From Anaerocolumna chitinilytica (GTDB taxonomy: Bacteria > Bacillota > Clostridia > Lachnospirales > Lachnospiraceae), in contig NZ_AP023368.1 of the NCBI RefSeq assembly GCF_014218355.1, positions 624,001 to 688,000 on the forward strand: DNA of 64,000 nucleotides, written 5' to 3'. The notes beneath the pieces are model-generated. The model was given only the letters and a program-made list of their open reading frames with translations. It did not search any database and was not told the origin of the DNA. The translations under genes were made by a program, and so were the position numbers. Positions within the stretch are counted from its first letter, which is position 1, and each line of letters starts with the position of its first letter. Shown piece by piece: positions 26,545-35,532 of this stretch.

Positions 26545-27735
26545 ATGGTGATTCGTTTGGATAAGAAGCAGGAAATGGTGCCTCAGGAGTTAAAGGATTG
26601 GCTGGAAGAAACAAAAGATGTAAAGTTAGAAGAAATGAGTGAATTTTTTGGCGCAAGAGTAGAGGAATACGAAGAGCATATGGCTCCCTGGAAGAAATAT
26701 TATTCATGGATGGCAAAAGAGCTTCCGGAGAATGCAAAGGAAATACTTGATATTGGCTGCGGTACAGGGCTTGAGTTAGACGCTGTATTCGGAAGGTTTC
26801 CTAAAATGCAGGTGACTGCGATTGATTTATCTGAGGTCATGTTAAGGCAGTTAAATGAAAAGCATGAGAATAGAAATCTGCATCTCATATGCGAAGATTA
26901 TTTTACTGCCAACTTTGGAGAGGAATGTTACGATGCAGCAATCTCCTTTGAAACCCTTCACCATTTTACGGCAGATAAAAAGAGAGAGGTATTTCAAAAG
27001 CTCTACAAAAGCATAAAGCCGGGCGGCTGTTATATAGAGTGTGATTACATAGCAGGTTCTATTGAAGAGGAAGAACTCTTGCTTTCGGAATGTAAGCGCA
27101 GAAGAAAACGGGATGGGATTCCGGATAATATTTTTGTTCATTTTGACATACCGCTTACTCTGGAACATGAAATAAAAACGATGGAAGAAGCCGGGTTTGA
27201 GAAGGTTGAAGTTCTGGGATATCTGGGAGAGAACAGGACACCAATGATTAGGGCGTGGAAAATAGAGGGAACAGTAACAATCTTAAACATATCTCAAATG
27301 ACAGGACTTACAGATCGTACAATCAGAAATTATATAAAGAGAGGTCTCCTACAAGGCAATCTTATAAAAGGTGTATGGCGTTTTTCAAAAGCGAGTTTAG
27401 AAGCTTTCTTTGATGAAAAGTTTGTAAAACAAGGACTTGAGGGCAAAGCAGCTATCCTTGTGGAACATTTTCTAAGTGATTGGAAAGAAATAGACGACTC
27501 TCTTTGTTCTGTATATAAGTTGAAAATAAATAATGATAATTCCCAGAAATTGTGTGACGAACTTCTGGAAAAAATTAATGCGAATAATTATCGAGGAATG
27601 CAATTTTACTATAATTTTAATAAGAAGACTAAAATTGCTAAATTTGTTGTTACTGGATTACCCGAAGACGTAATAGATATAACTAAATTACTAAATACTT
27701 TCAGGAAGCAGAAGTTAACCCAGAATTCAATATGA
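26545..27735 (+). CDS. SAM methyltransferase fused to a helix-turn-helix domain
   Basis: This protein (396 residues from the ATG at 26545) begins with a class I methyltransferase domain of about 230 residues; the SAM motif is LDIGCGTGLELD and the catalytic-face segment is ISFETLHHF. After WKIEG the chain changes to a DNA-binding domain: ISQMTGLTDRTIRNYIKRGLL is a MerR- or excisionase-like helix-turn-helix, followed by GVWRFSKASLEAFF and a C-terminal alpha/beta region. The order methyltransferase then HTH is unusual. The frame is uninterrupted. A GTG at 26536 with GGAG eight bases upstream is an equally possible start. Confidence 0.83.
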   Translation: MVIRLDKKQEMVPQELKDWLEETKDVKLEEMSEFFGARVEEYEEHMAPWKKYYSWMAKELPENAKEILDIGCGTGLELDAVFGRFPKMQVTAIDLSEVMLRQLNEKHENRNLHLICEDYFTANFGEECYDAAISFETLHHFTADKKREVFQKLYKSIKPGGCYIECDYIAGSIEEEELLLSECKRRRKRDGIPDNIFVHFDIPLTLEHEIKTMEEAGFEKVEVLGYLGENRTPMIRAWKIEGTVTILNISQMTGLTDRTIRNYIKRGLLQGNLIKGVWRFSKASLEAFFDEKFVKQGLEGKAAILVEHFLSDWKEIDDSLCSVYKLKINNDNSQKLCDELLEKINANNYRGMQFYYNFNKKTKIAKFVVTGLPEDVIDITKLLNTFRKQKLTQNSI

Positions 27736-27811
27736 AAAACCAATGATTTTTCCAATGGAAAACTCCATTAAGTTATTTTAAACTAATGGAAAATACCATA
27801 GGAGATTATCT

Positions 27812-28894
27812 ATGAGAACATTATACAATAAAATATATACATTAATTTATCAATTGGATTATGACAGAATATGGAGGGGATTTCATCCATATCCCTTTGC
27901 TCTTTACAACAAAAAATTGGTATTCCTATCAAATAAAGAGATTCCTTATAATACTAGTTTTCGAGGAAATACCAGTATTTTATGGGATGGTAGTTATATG
28001 GCTATTTGGCGGGTTGAAGACGAGGAGAAATATAATGTGGAAGTATTAGCAGCGGAAATCGTTCATGAAATGTTTCATGCATTTCAGCAGGAAATGGGTG
28101 AAGAAAGATTTCCAGATGACTTTAAACTACTTTGCTATCCAAATGATAATAAAAATTTGTCCTTAAAGTATAAAGAGAATCAAATACTTGCAAGGGCGAT
28201 AGTAGAACAGGATAGAATAGAGGTGTTGAAATTATTAAGATATGTCAATTCATATCGCAAGAGAAGAGAATTATTAGTGAGGGAGTTTATTTGGGAAGAA
28301 TATAGAACTGAAGTTTTAGAAGGAATGGCAGAATATGCTGCACTGATAGCACTAAAGATGTTCAACCTTCAGTTTTATGAGAAGAGGATAGAGGATTATA
28401 AAAACCTGCTAATAAAAGCAAATTCCATGCAAATTGATATTAGAAGAATATCCTATGTAACAGGTGCGGTTATAATGCTGTTATTTATTAATGCTGGGAT
28501 TGATATTTTTCATATTATTGGAGTAGAGAAAAAAACAGTATGGGAACTTGGGGCGGATTATTTGGAAATAAAAGAAATAAAAGAGTTAGACGAGATAAAA
28601 GAACTGGATATTGAACCTAGTATGGAAATCGAAAGTTATTTGCAGGAAAAATTACAAAATTGTAAGCATCAGCTATGTAGCTTCTTTAAGTCAAGAAGAA
28701 AGAAAATAAACAGAAAGGGAATCATTACAGGGTATGATCCTATGAATATGATTAAATATGGTAAGTTACTGTTATGTACCCATTTTGCTGAGATTGTATT
28801 CCAAGATGATGAAAAATGTACGGAATTCACTGGACCGTTAGTGTTACAATTAGAGGAAGAAGCAGGAAAAGTAATAAGCTGTTATTATACTTAA
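27812..28894 (+). CDS. Predicted zinc-metalloprotease-like protein (HExxH)
   Basis: A 360-residue protein of unrecognised family, without a signal peptide. It has HEMFH at residues 85-89 in a helix (EIVHEMFHAFQQ) and a downstream LEGMAEYAA with Glu170 and Glu174, the spacing of a gluzincin third ligand. One hydrophobic stretch lies near residue 220 (VTGAVIMLLFINAG). The middle contains short EIKELDEIKELD repeats. A peptidase role is inferred from the metal motif only. TAGGAG precedes the ATG. Codon use is more AT-rich than in the glycan genes. Confidence 0.72.
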   Translation: MRTLYNKIYTLIYQLDYDRIWRGFHPYPFALYNKKLVFLSNKEIPYNTSFRGNTSILWDGSYMAIWRVEDEEKYNVEVLAAEIVHEMFHAFQQEMGEERFPDDFKLLCYPNDNKNLSLKYKENQILARAIVEQDRIEVLKLLRYVNSYRKRRELLVREFIWEEYRTEVLEGMAEYAALIALKMFNLQFYEKRIEDYKNLLIKANSMQIDIRRISYVTGAVIMLLFINAGIDIFHIIGVEKKTVWELGADYLEIKEIKELDEIKELDIEPSMEIESYLQEKLQNCKHQLCSFFKSRRKKINRKGIITGYDPMNMIKYGKLLLCTHFAEIVFQDDEKCTEFTGPLVLQLEEEAGKVISCYYT

Positions 28895-29008
28895 GGAATA
28901 CTTATACTAAATTACCAGCTCAGAATAGATAATTTGTAGATATTTAAGAAGTAATCTGTAGACTAGGAGCTATTTTAGTTTTTCATAAAGAAAGTAAAGG
29001 AAGTTATC

Positions 29009-29683
29009 ATGGCCTATAAAATACTTATCGTTGATGATGAAGAAGATATATTAAGAATGCTAAAAGATTATTTCGAGCTATCCGGTTATGCTGTATATAC
29101 CGCAGACAGCGGAATGTCTGCTATCGAGAAAATATCCGTTAACCCGGATATCATACTCCTTGACATTAATATGCCGGATATGGACGGGCTTTCCGTATGT
29201 AAAAAGATACGTAATCATGTAAATGTCCCCATCGTATTTCTGACAGCTAAGGTGGAGGAGCAGGATAGAATCAATGGGCTCATGCTTGGAGGTGATGATT
29301 ATATCACAAAACCCTTTAGCTTCGAGGAATTACATGCCAGAGTGACAGCACATCTGCGCCGGGAGGAGAGGCAAAAAGGAACCAAAAAGATAAGGATAGC
29401 AGGAGATCTTCTAATTGAATATGATGCCAGAAAAGTGTATTGGGGCGAGGAAGAGATTAGCCTGACCAGAACAGAATTTGATATTGTAGAGATTCTAAGC
29501 CTTCATAAGGGCCAGATTTTTGATAAGGAAGCAATTTATGAGAAGCTCTGGGGGTATGATAAGGAGGGCAGCAGTAATATCATAACCGAGCATATCCGAA
29601 GGATCCGGACTAAGATTGGCGGATATTATCAGAGGGATGTGATCGAAACAGTTTGGGGAGTTGGTTACCGATGGATAATTTAG
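29009..29683 (+). CDS. OmpR-family response regulator
   Basis: A 224-residue protein with a receiver domain (DDEE at 9-12, Asp52 in LLDINMPD, Lys in ITKPFS) and a winged-helix DNA-binding domain (SLTRTEFDIVEIL to VIETVWGVGYRW). AAAGGAAG lies before the ATG. It overlaps the cognate kinase by 13 bp. The ABC exporter genes after the kinase are the likely targets. Confidence 0.95.
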   Translation: MAYKILIVDDEEDILRMLKDYFELSGYAVYTADSGMSAIEKISVNPDIILLDINMPDMDGLSVCKKIRNHVNVPIVFLTAKVEEQDRINGLMLGGDDYITKPFSFEELHARVTAHLRREERQKGTKKIRIAGDLLIEYDARKVYWGEEEISLTRTEFDIVEILSLHKGQIFDKEAIYEKLWGYDKEGSSNIITEHIRRIRTKIGGYYQRDVIETVWGVGYRWII

Positions 29684-30855
29684 AATATCAGATTAATCGC
29701 TTAAAGGTTTTTTTGAATAATTCCAGTTTGAAAAAAGCATTGGGATTATATATTATAATTGCGATTCTTCTCTGCGGAGCAAGTTACTTTGCCACTTACC
29801 TTTTTTGTGAAGGCTGGAAAAATGTTATTATGTCTGGAGAAGGGGTAAAGAATTATACCGTAATCTATAAAGATACTCAAGGTTATACGGTGAATACAGA
29901 GGAGCTGCCAAAGAAAATTAACGACATACTAAGACTTCTTGACCAGGCAGAAGCATTTTCCGTATTTTTCTATGCAAGCATTGCTATTGTTATGGTCAGT
30001 CATATGTATTATAAAAATAAACTAAAGGAACCACTGGATATCCTGAAAAAAGAAATGGAAGCGGTAAGCAGGGACGATCTTAGTATGGACTGCCGTTATT
30101 TAAGCGGAGACGAAATGGGAGATATCTGTGAGGCTTTTAATCAAATGAGGCTTCAATTAATAGATAACCGCAGAAATACCTGGAAACTGGTAAATGACCA
30201 AAGAGAGTTAAATGCTGCTTTTGCTCATGATATCAGAACTCCTTTGACGGTTATGAAAGGATATACGCAGATTCTACGTAAATTCCAGTCGGGTGGACAG
30301 ATATCGGAAGAAAAACTTATGGAAACCCTTACTCTTATCGAGAATCAGGTGGACAGGCTGGAGCAGTTTGCTAACACCATGAAAGAAATCAATACATTTG
30401 AAGAACTGGAGCTAGTAAGAAGGCAGACAACAGGTGGCAAACTGATATCTGAGATAAAAGAACTTCTTTCTGTAATGGCTGGGGCTATACCCAAGGTGGA
30501 TTTTATTATGGAAGCAGACCATGAAGAGTCGGAAATGGTTCTTGATAGCAGGGTGGTCCTGGAGGTGGCGGAGAATCTAATGGGAAATGCCCTTCGCTAT
30601 GCAAAGGAAAAGATTCAGATACAGCTTCAACTGGAAAACGGAAAGTTGTATCTCTATGTCAAGGATGATGGTAAAGGTTTTGATAAGAAAGCCCTGTCAA
30701 ATGCAAAAACTCCCTACTTTACGACAGAAAAGGGGCATTATGGACTGGGGCTTACAATCTGCAGGCTCTTATGTGAAAAACATGGAGGAATGCTTGAGAT
30801 AACCAACGGAATTCATGGAGGCGGTATTGTTTGTGCAAGTTTTTTCGTGATGTAG
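29671..30855 (+). CDS. Sensor histidine kinase
   Basis: A 394-residue kinase with two membrane helices (about residues 22-45 and 90-115) flanking a short extracellular loop, a HAMP segment, and a HisKA domain with His186 in AAFAHDIRTPLTVMKGY. The ATPase domain has ENLMGNALRYAK (N-box), KDDGKGFD and GHYGLGLTIC. The ATG at 29671 fits GGGGAG at 29655-29660; an earlier in-frame start at 29653 would lie over that site. The small sensor loop resembles kinases that detect cell-envelope stress, but the signal is unknown. Confidence 0.93.
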   Translation: MDNLEYQINRLKVFLNNSSLKKALGLYIIIAILLCGASYFATYLFCEGWKNVIMSGEGVKNYTVIYKDTQGYTVNTEELPKKINDILRLLDQAEAFSVFFYASIAIVMVSHMYYKNKLKEPLDILKKEMEAVSRDDLSMDCRYLSGDEMGDICEAFNQMRLQLIDNRRNTWKLVNDQRELNAAFAHDIRTPLTVMKGYTQILRKFQSGGQISEEKLMETLTLIENQVDRLEQFANTMKEINTFEELELVRRQTTGGKLISEIKELLSVMAGAIPKVDFIMEADHEESEMVLDSRVVLEVAENLMGNALRYAKEKIQIQLQLENGKLYLYVKDDGKGFDKKALSNAKTPYFTTEKGHYGLGLTICRLLCEKHGGMLEITNGIHGGGIVCASFFVM

Positions 30856-30885
30856 TGAAAAGATAGATAATTCCATTTTAGAATA

Positions 30886-30916
30886 AAATCATCCCGATAA
30901 GGGGTGATTTATTTAT
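30886..30916 (+). terminator. Rho-independent terminator-like hairpin after the kinase gene
   Basis: AAATCATCCC (30886-30895) and GGGGTGATTT (30901-30910) pair around GATAA, followed by TATTTATATT. The T run is interrupted, so partial read-through into the ABC genes is likely. Confidence 0.6.
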
Positions 30917-30976
30917 ATTGGAGATATATATGGATAACAGAGCCTAGTGATTATCGGAAGAAATGGAGAGAAAAGT

Positions 30977-31855
30977 ATGAGCCGGGAAATTATTCTAAAG
31001 AACGTAAGCAAAGCCTATGGAAATAAGAAGGCTGTTGATGGAGTCAGTCTGAATATCAGTGAGGGTATGTTTGGGCTTTTGGGAAGAAACGGAGCAGGAA
31101 AAACAACGCTGATGAAAATTCTTGCCACCTTACATAATCCTACGGCAGGAGAAGTTACAGTGAATGGAATTGATATCAAAGAAACCAGGAAAATACGAAG
31201 TATGACAGGCTATCTGCCTCAGGATTTTTCTATGTATGGGAGCATGACAGCATATGAGGCCATGGATTATCTGGGAACTCTCTCCGGTATGAAGAAGGAG
31301 GAGAGAAAAGAGCGTATACCGGAACTTTTGGAAAAGGTGAATCTGTCAGCTAACCACAGAACCAAGGTTAAGGCAATGTCCGGTGGAATGCGTAGAAGGC
31401 TTGGCATCGCTCAGGCAATACTTCATAATCCCCAGGTTCTCATTGTAGATGAGCCTACAGCAGGGCTTGACCCGGAGGAGAGGGTACGATTTCGAAATCT
31501 GTTATGTGAGATAGCACAGGATAGAATTGTTATACTTTCCACCCATATTGTCGGAGATATTGAAGCTACCTGTGAGGATATTGCAGTACTTGACAGCGGA
31601 AAGCTCATTTTTCGAGGAACGGTAAGAGAGCTGATTGAGATGGCGGAAGGAAAGGTTTATACCGCAGAAATCTCCAGGATGGAACTGGAGGAGCTAAAAG
31701 CAACCCATATTGTTACTGCTATTCTATCAAAGGGAAGCATGGCAGAAGTGCGTTTTCTCTCAGAGACAGGCACGCCTTTTGAAAAAGCAATGCTGATAGA
31801 ACCGAATGCAGAGGATGCTTATCTTTATCTTATGGGAAGGAAGGGAGGCAGGTAA
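30977..31855 (+). CDS. ABC-2 type transporter ATPase
   Basis: A 292-residue ATPase with Walker A GLLGRNGAGKTT, Q-loop YLPQDFSMYG, signature MSGGMRRRLG, Walker B VLIVDEPTAGLDP and the H-loop STHIVGD. The C-terminal tail, with a FRGTVREL segment, is typical of ABC-2 exporters. GGAGAG lies six bases before the ATG at 30977; the longer frame from 30947 has no such site. The permease gene starts 1 bp after the stop. Confidence 0.95.
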   Translation: MSREIILKNVSKAYGNKKAVDGVSLNISEGMFGLLGRNGAGKTTLMKILATLHNPTAGEVTVNGIDIKETRKIRSMTGYLPQDFSMYGSMTAYEAMDYLGTLSGMKKEERKERIPELLEKVNLSANHRTKVKAMSGGMRRRLGIAQAILHNPQVLIVDEPTAGLDPEERVRFRNLLCEIAQDRIVILSTHIVGDIEATCEDIAVLDSGKLIFRGTVRELIEMAEGKVYTAEISRMELEELKATHIVTAILSKGSMAEVRFLSETGTPFEKAMLIEPNAEDAYLYLMGRKGGR

Positions 31856-31856
31856 A

Positions 31857-33119
31857 ATGTGGCTGACACTATTTCGAAAAGAATGTAAGATGTGGTGTAA
31901 GAGTATTTTATTTTTCGGGTACCTGGCAGTTATCCTATTCTTCTACCTGACTCAGATGGGGGGAGAAGATATACCTGGGGAGCCAAAACCCGGACAAAAA
32001 AGCTATGGTTATCACTACAGTACAAATGAGCAGGTGATTATGAAGTCAGCTACCGATAGTCTCCTCCGTGAATATAGCTACGGTACCTATATTACCTATC
32101 CCATTGGCTTCTATAAGGCAGTCCATCTGGATGAGGTAAAAACAAAAAAAATAGAAGCTCTGTTATTAAAGCTTATCGGTGTGGATTCTGATGAATTCAA
32201 AAAGGCGATACAAGAGTTTAAGGATGGGATGCTTAAGCAAGCAGAGGATGGGAATATGGTAGTGACGGAAGCACCGCCCATGAAGCTAAAAGTTCTGGAG
32301 AATATCCCCTACAACGAATTTCTTAGCATAATGAAGCAGGCAGATCAAATAATCGGTAAAGGAAGTATGTACAGCAAGGCATATCTAAGCAGTAACGCAA
32401 GAGTACCTCTTACCTATGAAGAAGCGCTGCAGGATTATAACCAGATAAAAGAAAAGGACCGTTTTTCCGGGGCTTATGCCAGACTTTATTGCGACTATTT
32501 TGGTATCCTATTAGGTATAATACCAGTATTTTTTGTGACCTCCAGGGTACTTAAGGATAAGCATGCCCATGCAAATGAAGTATTATATGGAAAGAGTGCC
32601 TCCTCGTCGGTTATTGTAACCGCCCGTCTGGCATCTATCTGCTGTATGCTGTTTCTGCCGGTATTGCTGGTATCCCTTCTGCCTTTATCCCAAGCGGCTT
32701 ATGCTGCTAAGAATGCAGGTGTTACCGCAGATTATTTTGCATTTCTAAAGTACTGCACCGGTTGGCTTCTGCCGAGTATTCTGGTGGTGGCGGTATTGGG
32801 GTATTTCATAAGTGAACTGACAGAAGGAGTTTTCTCCATTCTTATACAGGTGATCTGGTGGTTTATTTCTCTTTTAGCTGGGATGAGCCGGATGGAAGGC
32901 GGCTTTGGACTGAATCTTATTCCAAGGTTTAATACCCTTGGGGAATATGGTAATTTTCATAAAAGCTTAGGGCAGCTGATTATTAATCGTTCAGTTTACA
33001 CCGTGGTAGCGTTGGTGCTTCTGGCAGCGCTAATTTATTTGTATGACACTAAGAGGAAAGGAATTTTACAGAAAAATGGAAAAGTATCAAAAGTTTATCT
33101 GCGTAAATCTAAAGCATAA
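31857..33119 (+). CDS. ABC-2 type transporter membrane protein
   Basis: A 420-residue protein with one N-terminal helix (SILFFGYLAVILFFYLTQM), a large extracytoplasmic region of about 190 residues, then five or six helices from residue 225. This is the layout of ABC-2 permeases with a big loop. GGGAGG precedes the ATG at 31857. With the ATPase upstream and the shorter membrane protein downstream it forms a three-gene transporter, probably controlled by the two-component pair. Its cargo is unknown. Confidence 0.85.
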   Translation: MWLTLFRKECKMWCKSILFFGYLAVILFFYLTQMGGEDIPGEPKPGQKSYGYHYSTNEQVIMKSATDSLLREYSYGTYITYPIGFYKAVHLDEVKTKKIEALLLKLIGVDSDEFKKAIQEFKDGMLKQAEDGNMVVTEAPPMKLKVLENIPYNEFLSIMKQADQIIGKGSMYSKAYLSSNARVPLTYEEALQDYNQIKEKDRFSGAYARLYCDYFGILLGIIPVFFVTSRVLKDKHAHANEVLYGKSASSSVIVTARLASICCMLFLPVLLVSLLPLSQAAYAAKNAGVTADYFAFLKYCTGWLLPSILVVAVLGYFISELTEGVFSILIQVIWWFISLLAGMSRMEGGFGLNLIPRFNTLGEYGNFHKSLGQLIINRSVYTVVALVLLAALIYLYDTKRKGILQKNGKVSKVYLRKSKA

Positions 33120-33708
33120 TCTGCTGCTGCCTGTTCTTCTTGTAGTGGCTCTATGCCTGTTTTCACCTTTAGCCATGGGACTTGAGAATCTTGATTCATT
33201 GCAGACTGCAAAGGTAGTCGAGGTATTCTTAAGCCTTACAGGACTTATACTCCTAATGACAGTGTTCTCTCCGGATATAGACAGAGATATTAGAGATATG
33301 ATTGCTTCAAAAAAAGAACCAATGACTGTAATTCACACTCTTCGTATTCTGTGTGCCGCTTTTGTCCTTGCAGCAGTAGGAATTCTATTTCTTTCCTGGA
33401 TGAAAATCGGTGCTTGTCAGTTTTCTTTTTTCAAAATGTTTTTCTGCTTTCTGGCAAACAGCATTTTTCTGGGGGGAATAGGGGCATTTGTCTTTTCCTT
33501 ATCCAATCAGCCGGTTTTAGGGTATATGGCATCCATATTATACTTTTTACTCAACTTTGGGTCAGGGAAAAAGTACATGGGGAATTTCTTTTTATTTTCC
33601 ATGCAGTATGGAAGTTTTACCGAAAAGTATTACCTTTTGACAGGAGGACTTATGCTGCTGCTTCTGGCAGTAGTCTGGCGGGATTTGATACGGAAACGGT
33701 TAATTTGA
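33076..33708 (+). CDS. Second ABC-transporter-associated membrane protein
   Basis: A 210-residue protein with about six hydrophobic helices and few soluble parts. It overlaps the preceding permease gene by 44 bp if the ATG at 33076 is used; AAAGGA lies upstream at a long spacing, and an ATG at 33043 is also open. Position and topology suggest the second membrane subunit of the ABC-2 transporter. No specific family was recognised. Confidence 0.75.
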   Translation: MEKYQKFICVNLKHNLLLPVLLVVALCLFSPLAMGLENLDSLQTAKVVEVFLSLTGLILLMTVFSPDIDRDIRDMIASKKEPMTVIHTLRILCAAFVLAAVGILFLSWMKIGACQFSFFKMFFCFLANSIFLGGIGAFVFSLSNQPVLGYMASILYFLLNFGSGKKYMGNFFLFSMQYGSFTEKYYLLTGGLMLLLLAVVWRDLIRKRLI

Positions 33709-33736
33709 GGAAAACATGCTATTCTTTGGATAATTG

Positions 33737-33765
33737 TTGATATAACGATGTGCCGGAGATATAAT
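33737..33765 (+). promoter_or_regulatory. Predicted sigma-A promoter of the dGTPase-like gene
   Basis: TTGATA (33737-33742) and TATAAT (33760-33765) are spaced by 17 bases. The leader of about 140 bases contains inverted repeats GGAAACA/TGTTTCC near 33796-33820 and CACAGG/CCTGTG at 33864-33881. Confidence 0.6.
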
Positions 33766-33914
33766 AGATATAAAGACGAAGCATTCGGTAAATGTGGAAA
33801 CAGGCAGAGAAAGTGTTTCCTGGAAGACAGAGAGACTTTAAAAGAATAGAGATAAATTTCACACACAGGATAATACCTGTGACGTAAGTTTGCAGTAAGA
33901 AAGGCATGGTTATT

Positions 33915-35378
33915 ATGATGGAATGGGATAAGCTATTAGCATTTAATATGCAGGTGGAAAGAGAAGAAGAACCAAGGGATTTTGAAAAATATCCGATCAG
34001 TGATTTGGAGAAAGATTATAAATCCATAATATCAAGTGCGGCCTTTCGAAGATTGCAAGACAAGACACAGGTATTTCCTTTGGATAAGAGTGATTTTGTA
34101 AGAACCAGGTTAACACATTCCATTGAGGTTTCTACAATAGCCAGGCAGTTAGGTATCATGATTACCAGAAATACAACCCAATATTTGCAGGAAGACTTTA
34201 AAAATAACAGTAAATTTGCGGAAGAAATCCCGGTTGTACTATCCTGTGCCGGACTCCTCCATGATATTGGAAATCCTCCCTTTGGTCATTTTGGAGAGGT
34301 AGTTATCGGAGAATGGTTCAAAAAGGAATTTAAGAATCCAAACTTCAGATACAAAGGGAAACCGGTAGCGAAAGTGCTGCAGGAGCAAATGAAAAAGGAT
34401 CTGGAGAATTTTGAAGGTAATGCACAGGCTTTAAGAATTCTTTCCAAAGTAAAAAACAACCAGCAGGGTTATGATGTAAACTTAACCTATGGTGTTTTAA
34501 ATACACTTATAAAATATCCTACGAATTCCTTGGATTTTGATGGTGAGAGTGAAGATATCAAAAAACATAAGCTTGGTTACTTCTATGCGGAAAGAAATAC
34601 CATGGAATATATCTGCACGATTACCGGAACCAAGAAGGAAAAGGAATATATAAGACATCCTCTTGTATATTTGATGGAAGCCGCGGATGATATAGCTTAT
34701 GCTACTGCAGATTTGGAAGATGCCCTGAAAAAAGGTTTGTTTTCACTGAATCAGTTCATAGAGTATTTTGACAGAAAGGTAAATGATATCTCCAATTCCT
34801 CCTACAAGAAATATACCCAGGAATTAATAGCAGATTTGCGAAAACGTATAAATGAAAATGACAGAAGCATCGAAGGAGACCTGATTGCATTTCAGAAATG
34901 GATGGAGCACGTAAGAAAATGGCTGATGTATATCGTATCCTACCGATTTTCAAAAAGTTATACGGAGATTATGAACGGAACCTTTAAAGAGGATATGTTC
35001 TATGAAACCAATCATCAGGAATCCATAAAGATATTAAAAGGTGCAATGAAGGAGTTCGTATACGACAATATTGAAATAATAAAGTTGGAATTATCCGCGA
35101 AGAAGATTATCAGCGCATTAATGGACGATTTTATTTATGCGGTGTTGCACTGGGATGCTGATAGTTCCCTGGAGGCGGATGAATACAGTCTTTCAAAAGC
35201 AGATAAAAAGTTAATAAGCATAATTTCGGCGAATTATAAGGAAGATTACAAATGTGCAAGAACGGAAAACGAGGCTGAAAATTTGTATTTAAGATTCCTG
35301 CTGGTTACAGATTATATAAGCGGAATGACAGATTCTTATGCAAAAAATCTATACCAGGAATTAAATGGACTAAAATAA
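33915..35378 (+). CDS. dgt: dGTP triphosphohydrolase-like HD protein
   Basis: A 487-residue HD-domain protein with the dNTPase pattern: RRLQDKTQVFPL and RLTHSIEV near residue 60, LLHDIGNPPFGHFGE (His-Asp metal pair), and AADDIAYATADLEDA. These enzymes cut dGTP or other dNTPs to the nucleoside and triphosphate, acting in nucleotide pool control. The ATG at 33915 is preferred; AAGAAAGG ends only one base before the ATG at 33906 but ten before this one. It is a single-gene unit with its own promoter and terminator. Confidence 0.92.
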   Translation: MMEWDKLLAFNMQVEREEEPRDFEKYPISDLEKDYKSIISSAAFRRLQDKTQVFPLDKSDFVRTRLTHSIEVSTIARQLGIMITRNTTQYLQEDFKNNSKFAEEIPVVLSCAGLLHDIGNPPFGHFGEVVIGEWFKKEFKNPNFRYKGKPVAKVLQEQMKKDLENFEGNAQALRILSKVKNNQQGYDVNLTYGVLNTLIKYPTNSLDFDGESEDIKKHKLGYFYAERNTMEYICTITGTKKEKEYIRHPLVYLMEAADDIAYATADLEDALKKGLFSLNQFIEYFDRKVNDISNSSYKKYTQELIADLRKRINENDRSIEGDLIAFQKWMEHVRKWLMYIVSYRFSKSYTEIMNGTFKEDMFYETNHQESIKILKGAMKEFVYDNIEIIKLELSAKKIISALMDDFIYAVLHWDADSSLEADEYSLSKADKKLISIISANYKEDYKCARTENEAENLYLRFLLVTDYISGMTDSYAKNLYQELNGLK

Positions 35379-35417
35379 AGGTGTAAGTAAGCGGATTATT
35401 ATATGAAATATATAAAT

Positions 35418-35478
35418 GAAACCGGCTGGCATTGACGAAAGGAGTAACCCCTTTGTTAATGCCAACCGGTTTCATTTT
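35418..35478. terminator. Bidirectional terminator between convergent genes
   Basis: GAAACCGG-C-TGGCATT (35418-35433) pairs with AATGCCA-ACCGGTTTC (35458-35473), 15 bp with one bulged base, followed by ATTTTGATT. It lies between the dGTPase-like gene and the - strand GH43 gene and can serve both. Confidence 0.88.
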
Positions 35479-35532
35479 GATTGTAGGTATTCAAACTATA
35501 GAATCTTCACTATTTAGTATTATCATAATAAT

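Noticed and set aside
27736..27811. Imperfect inverted repeats with CCATT/AATGG arms
   Set aside because: AT-rich, imperfect, and without a clear T tract or conserved spacing; too weak to call.
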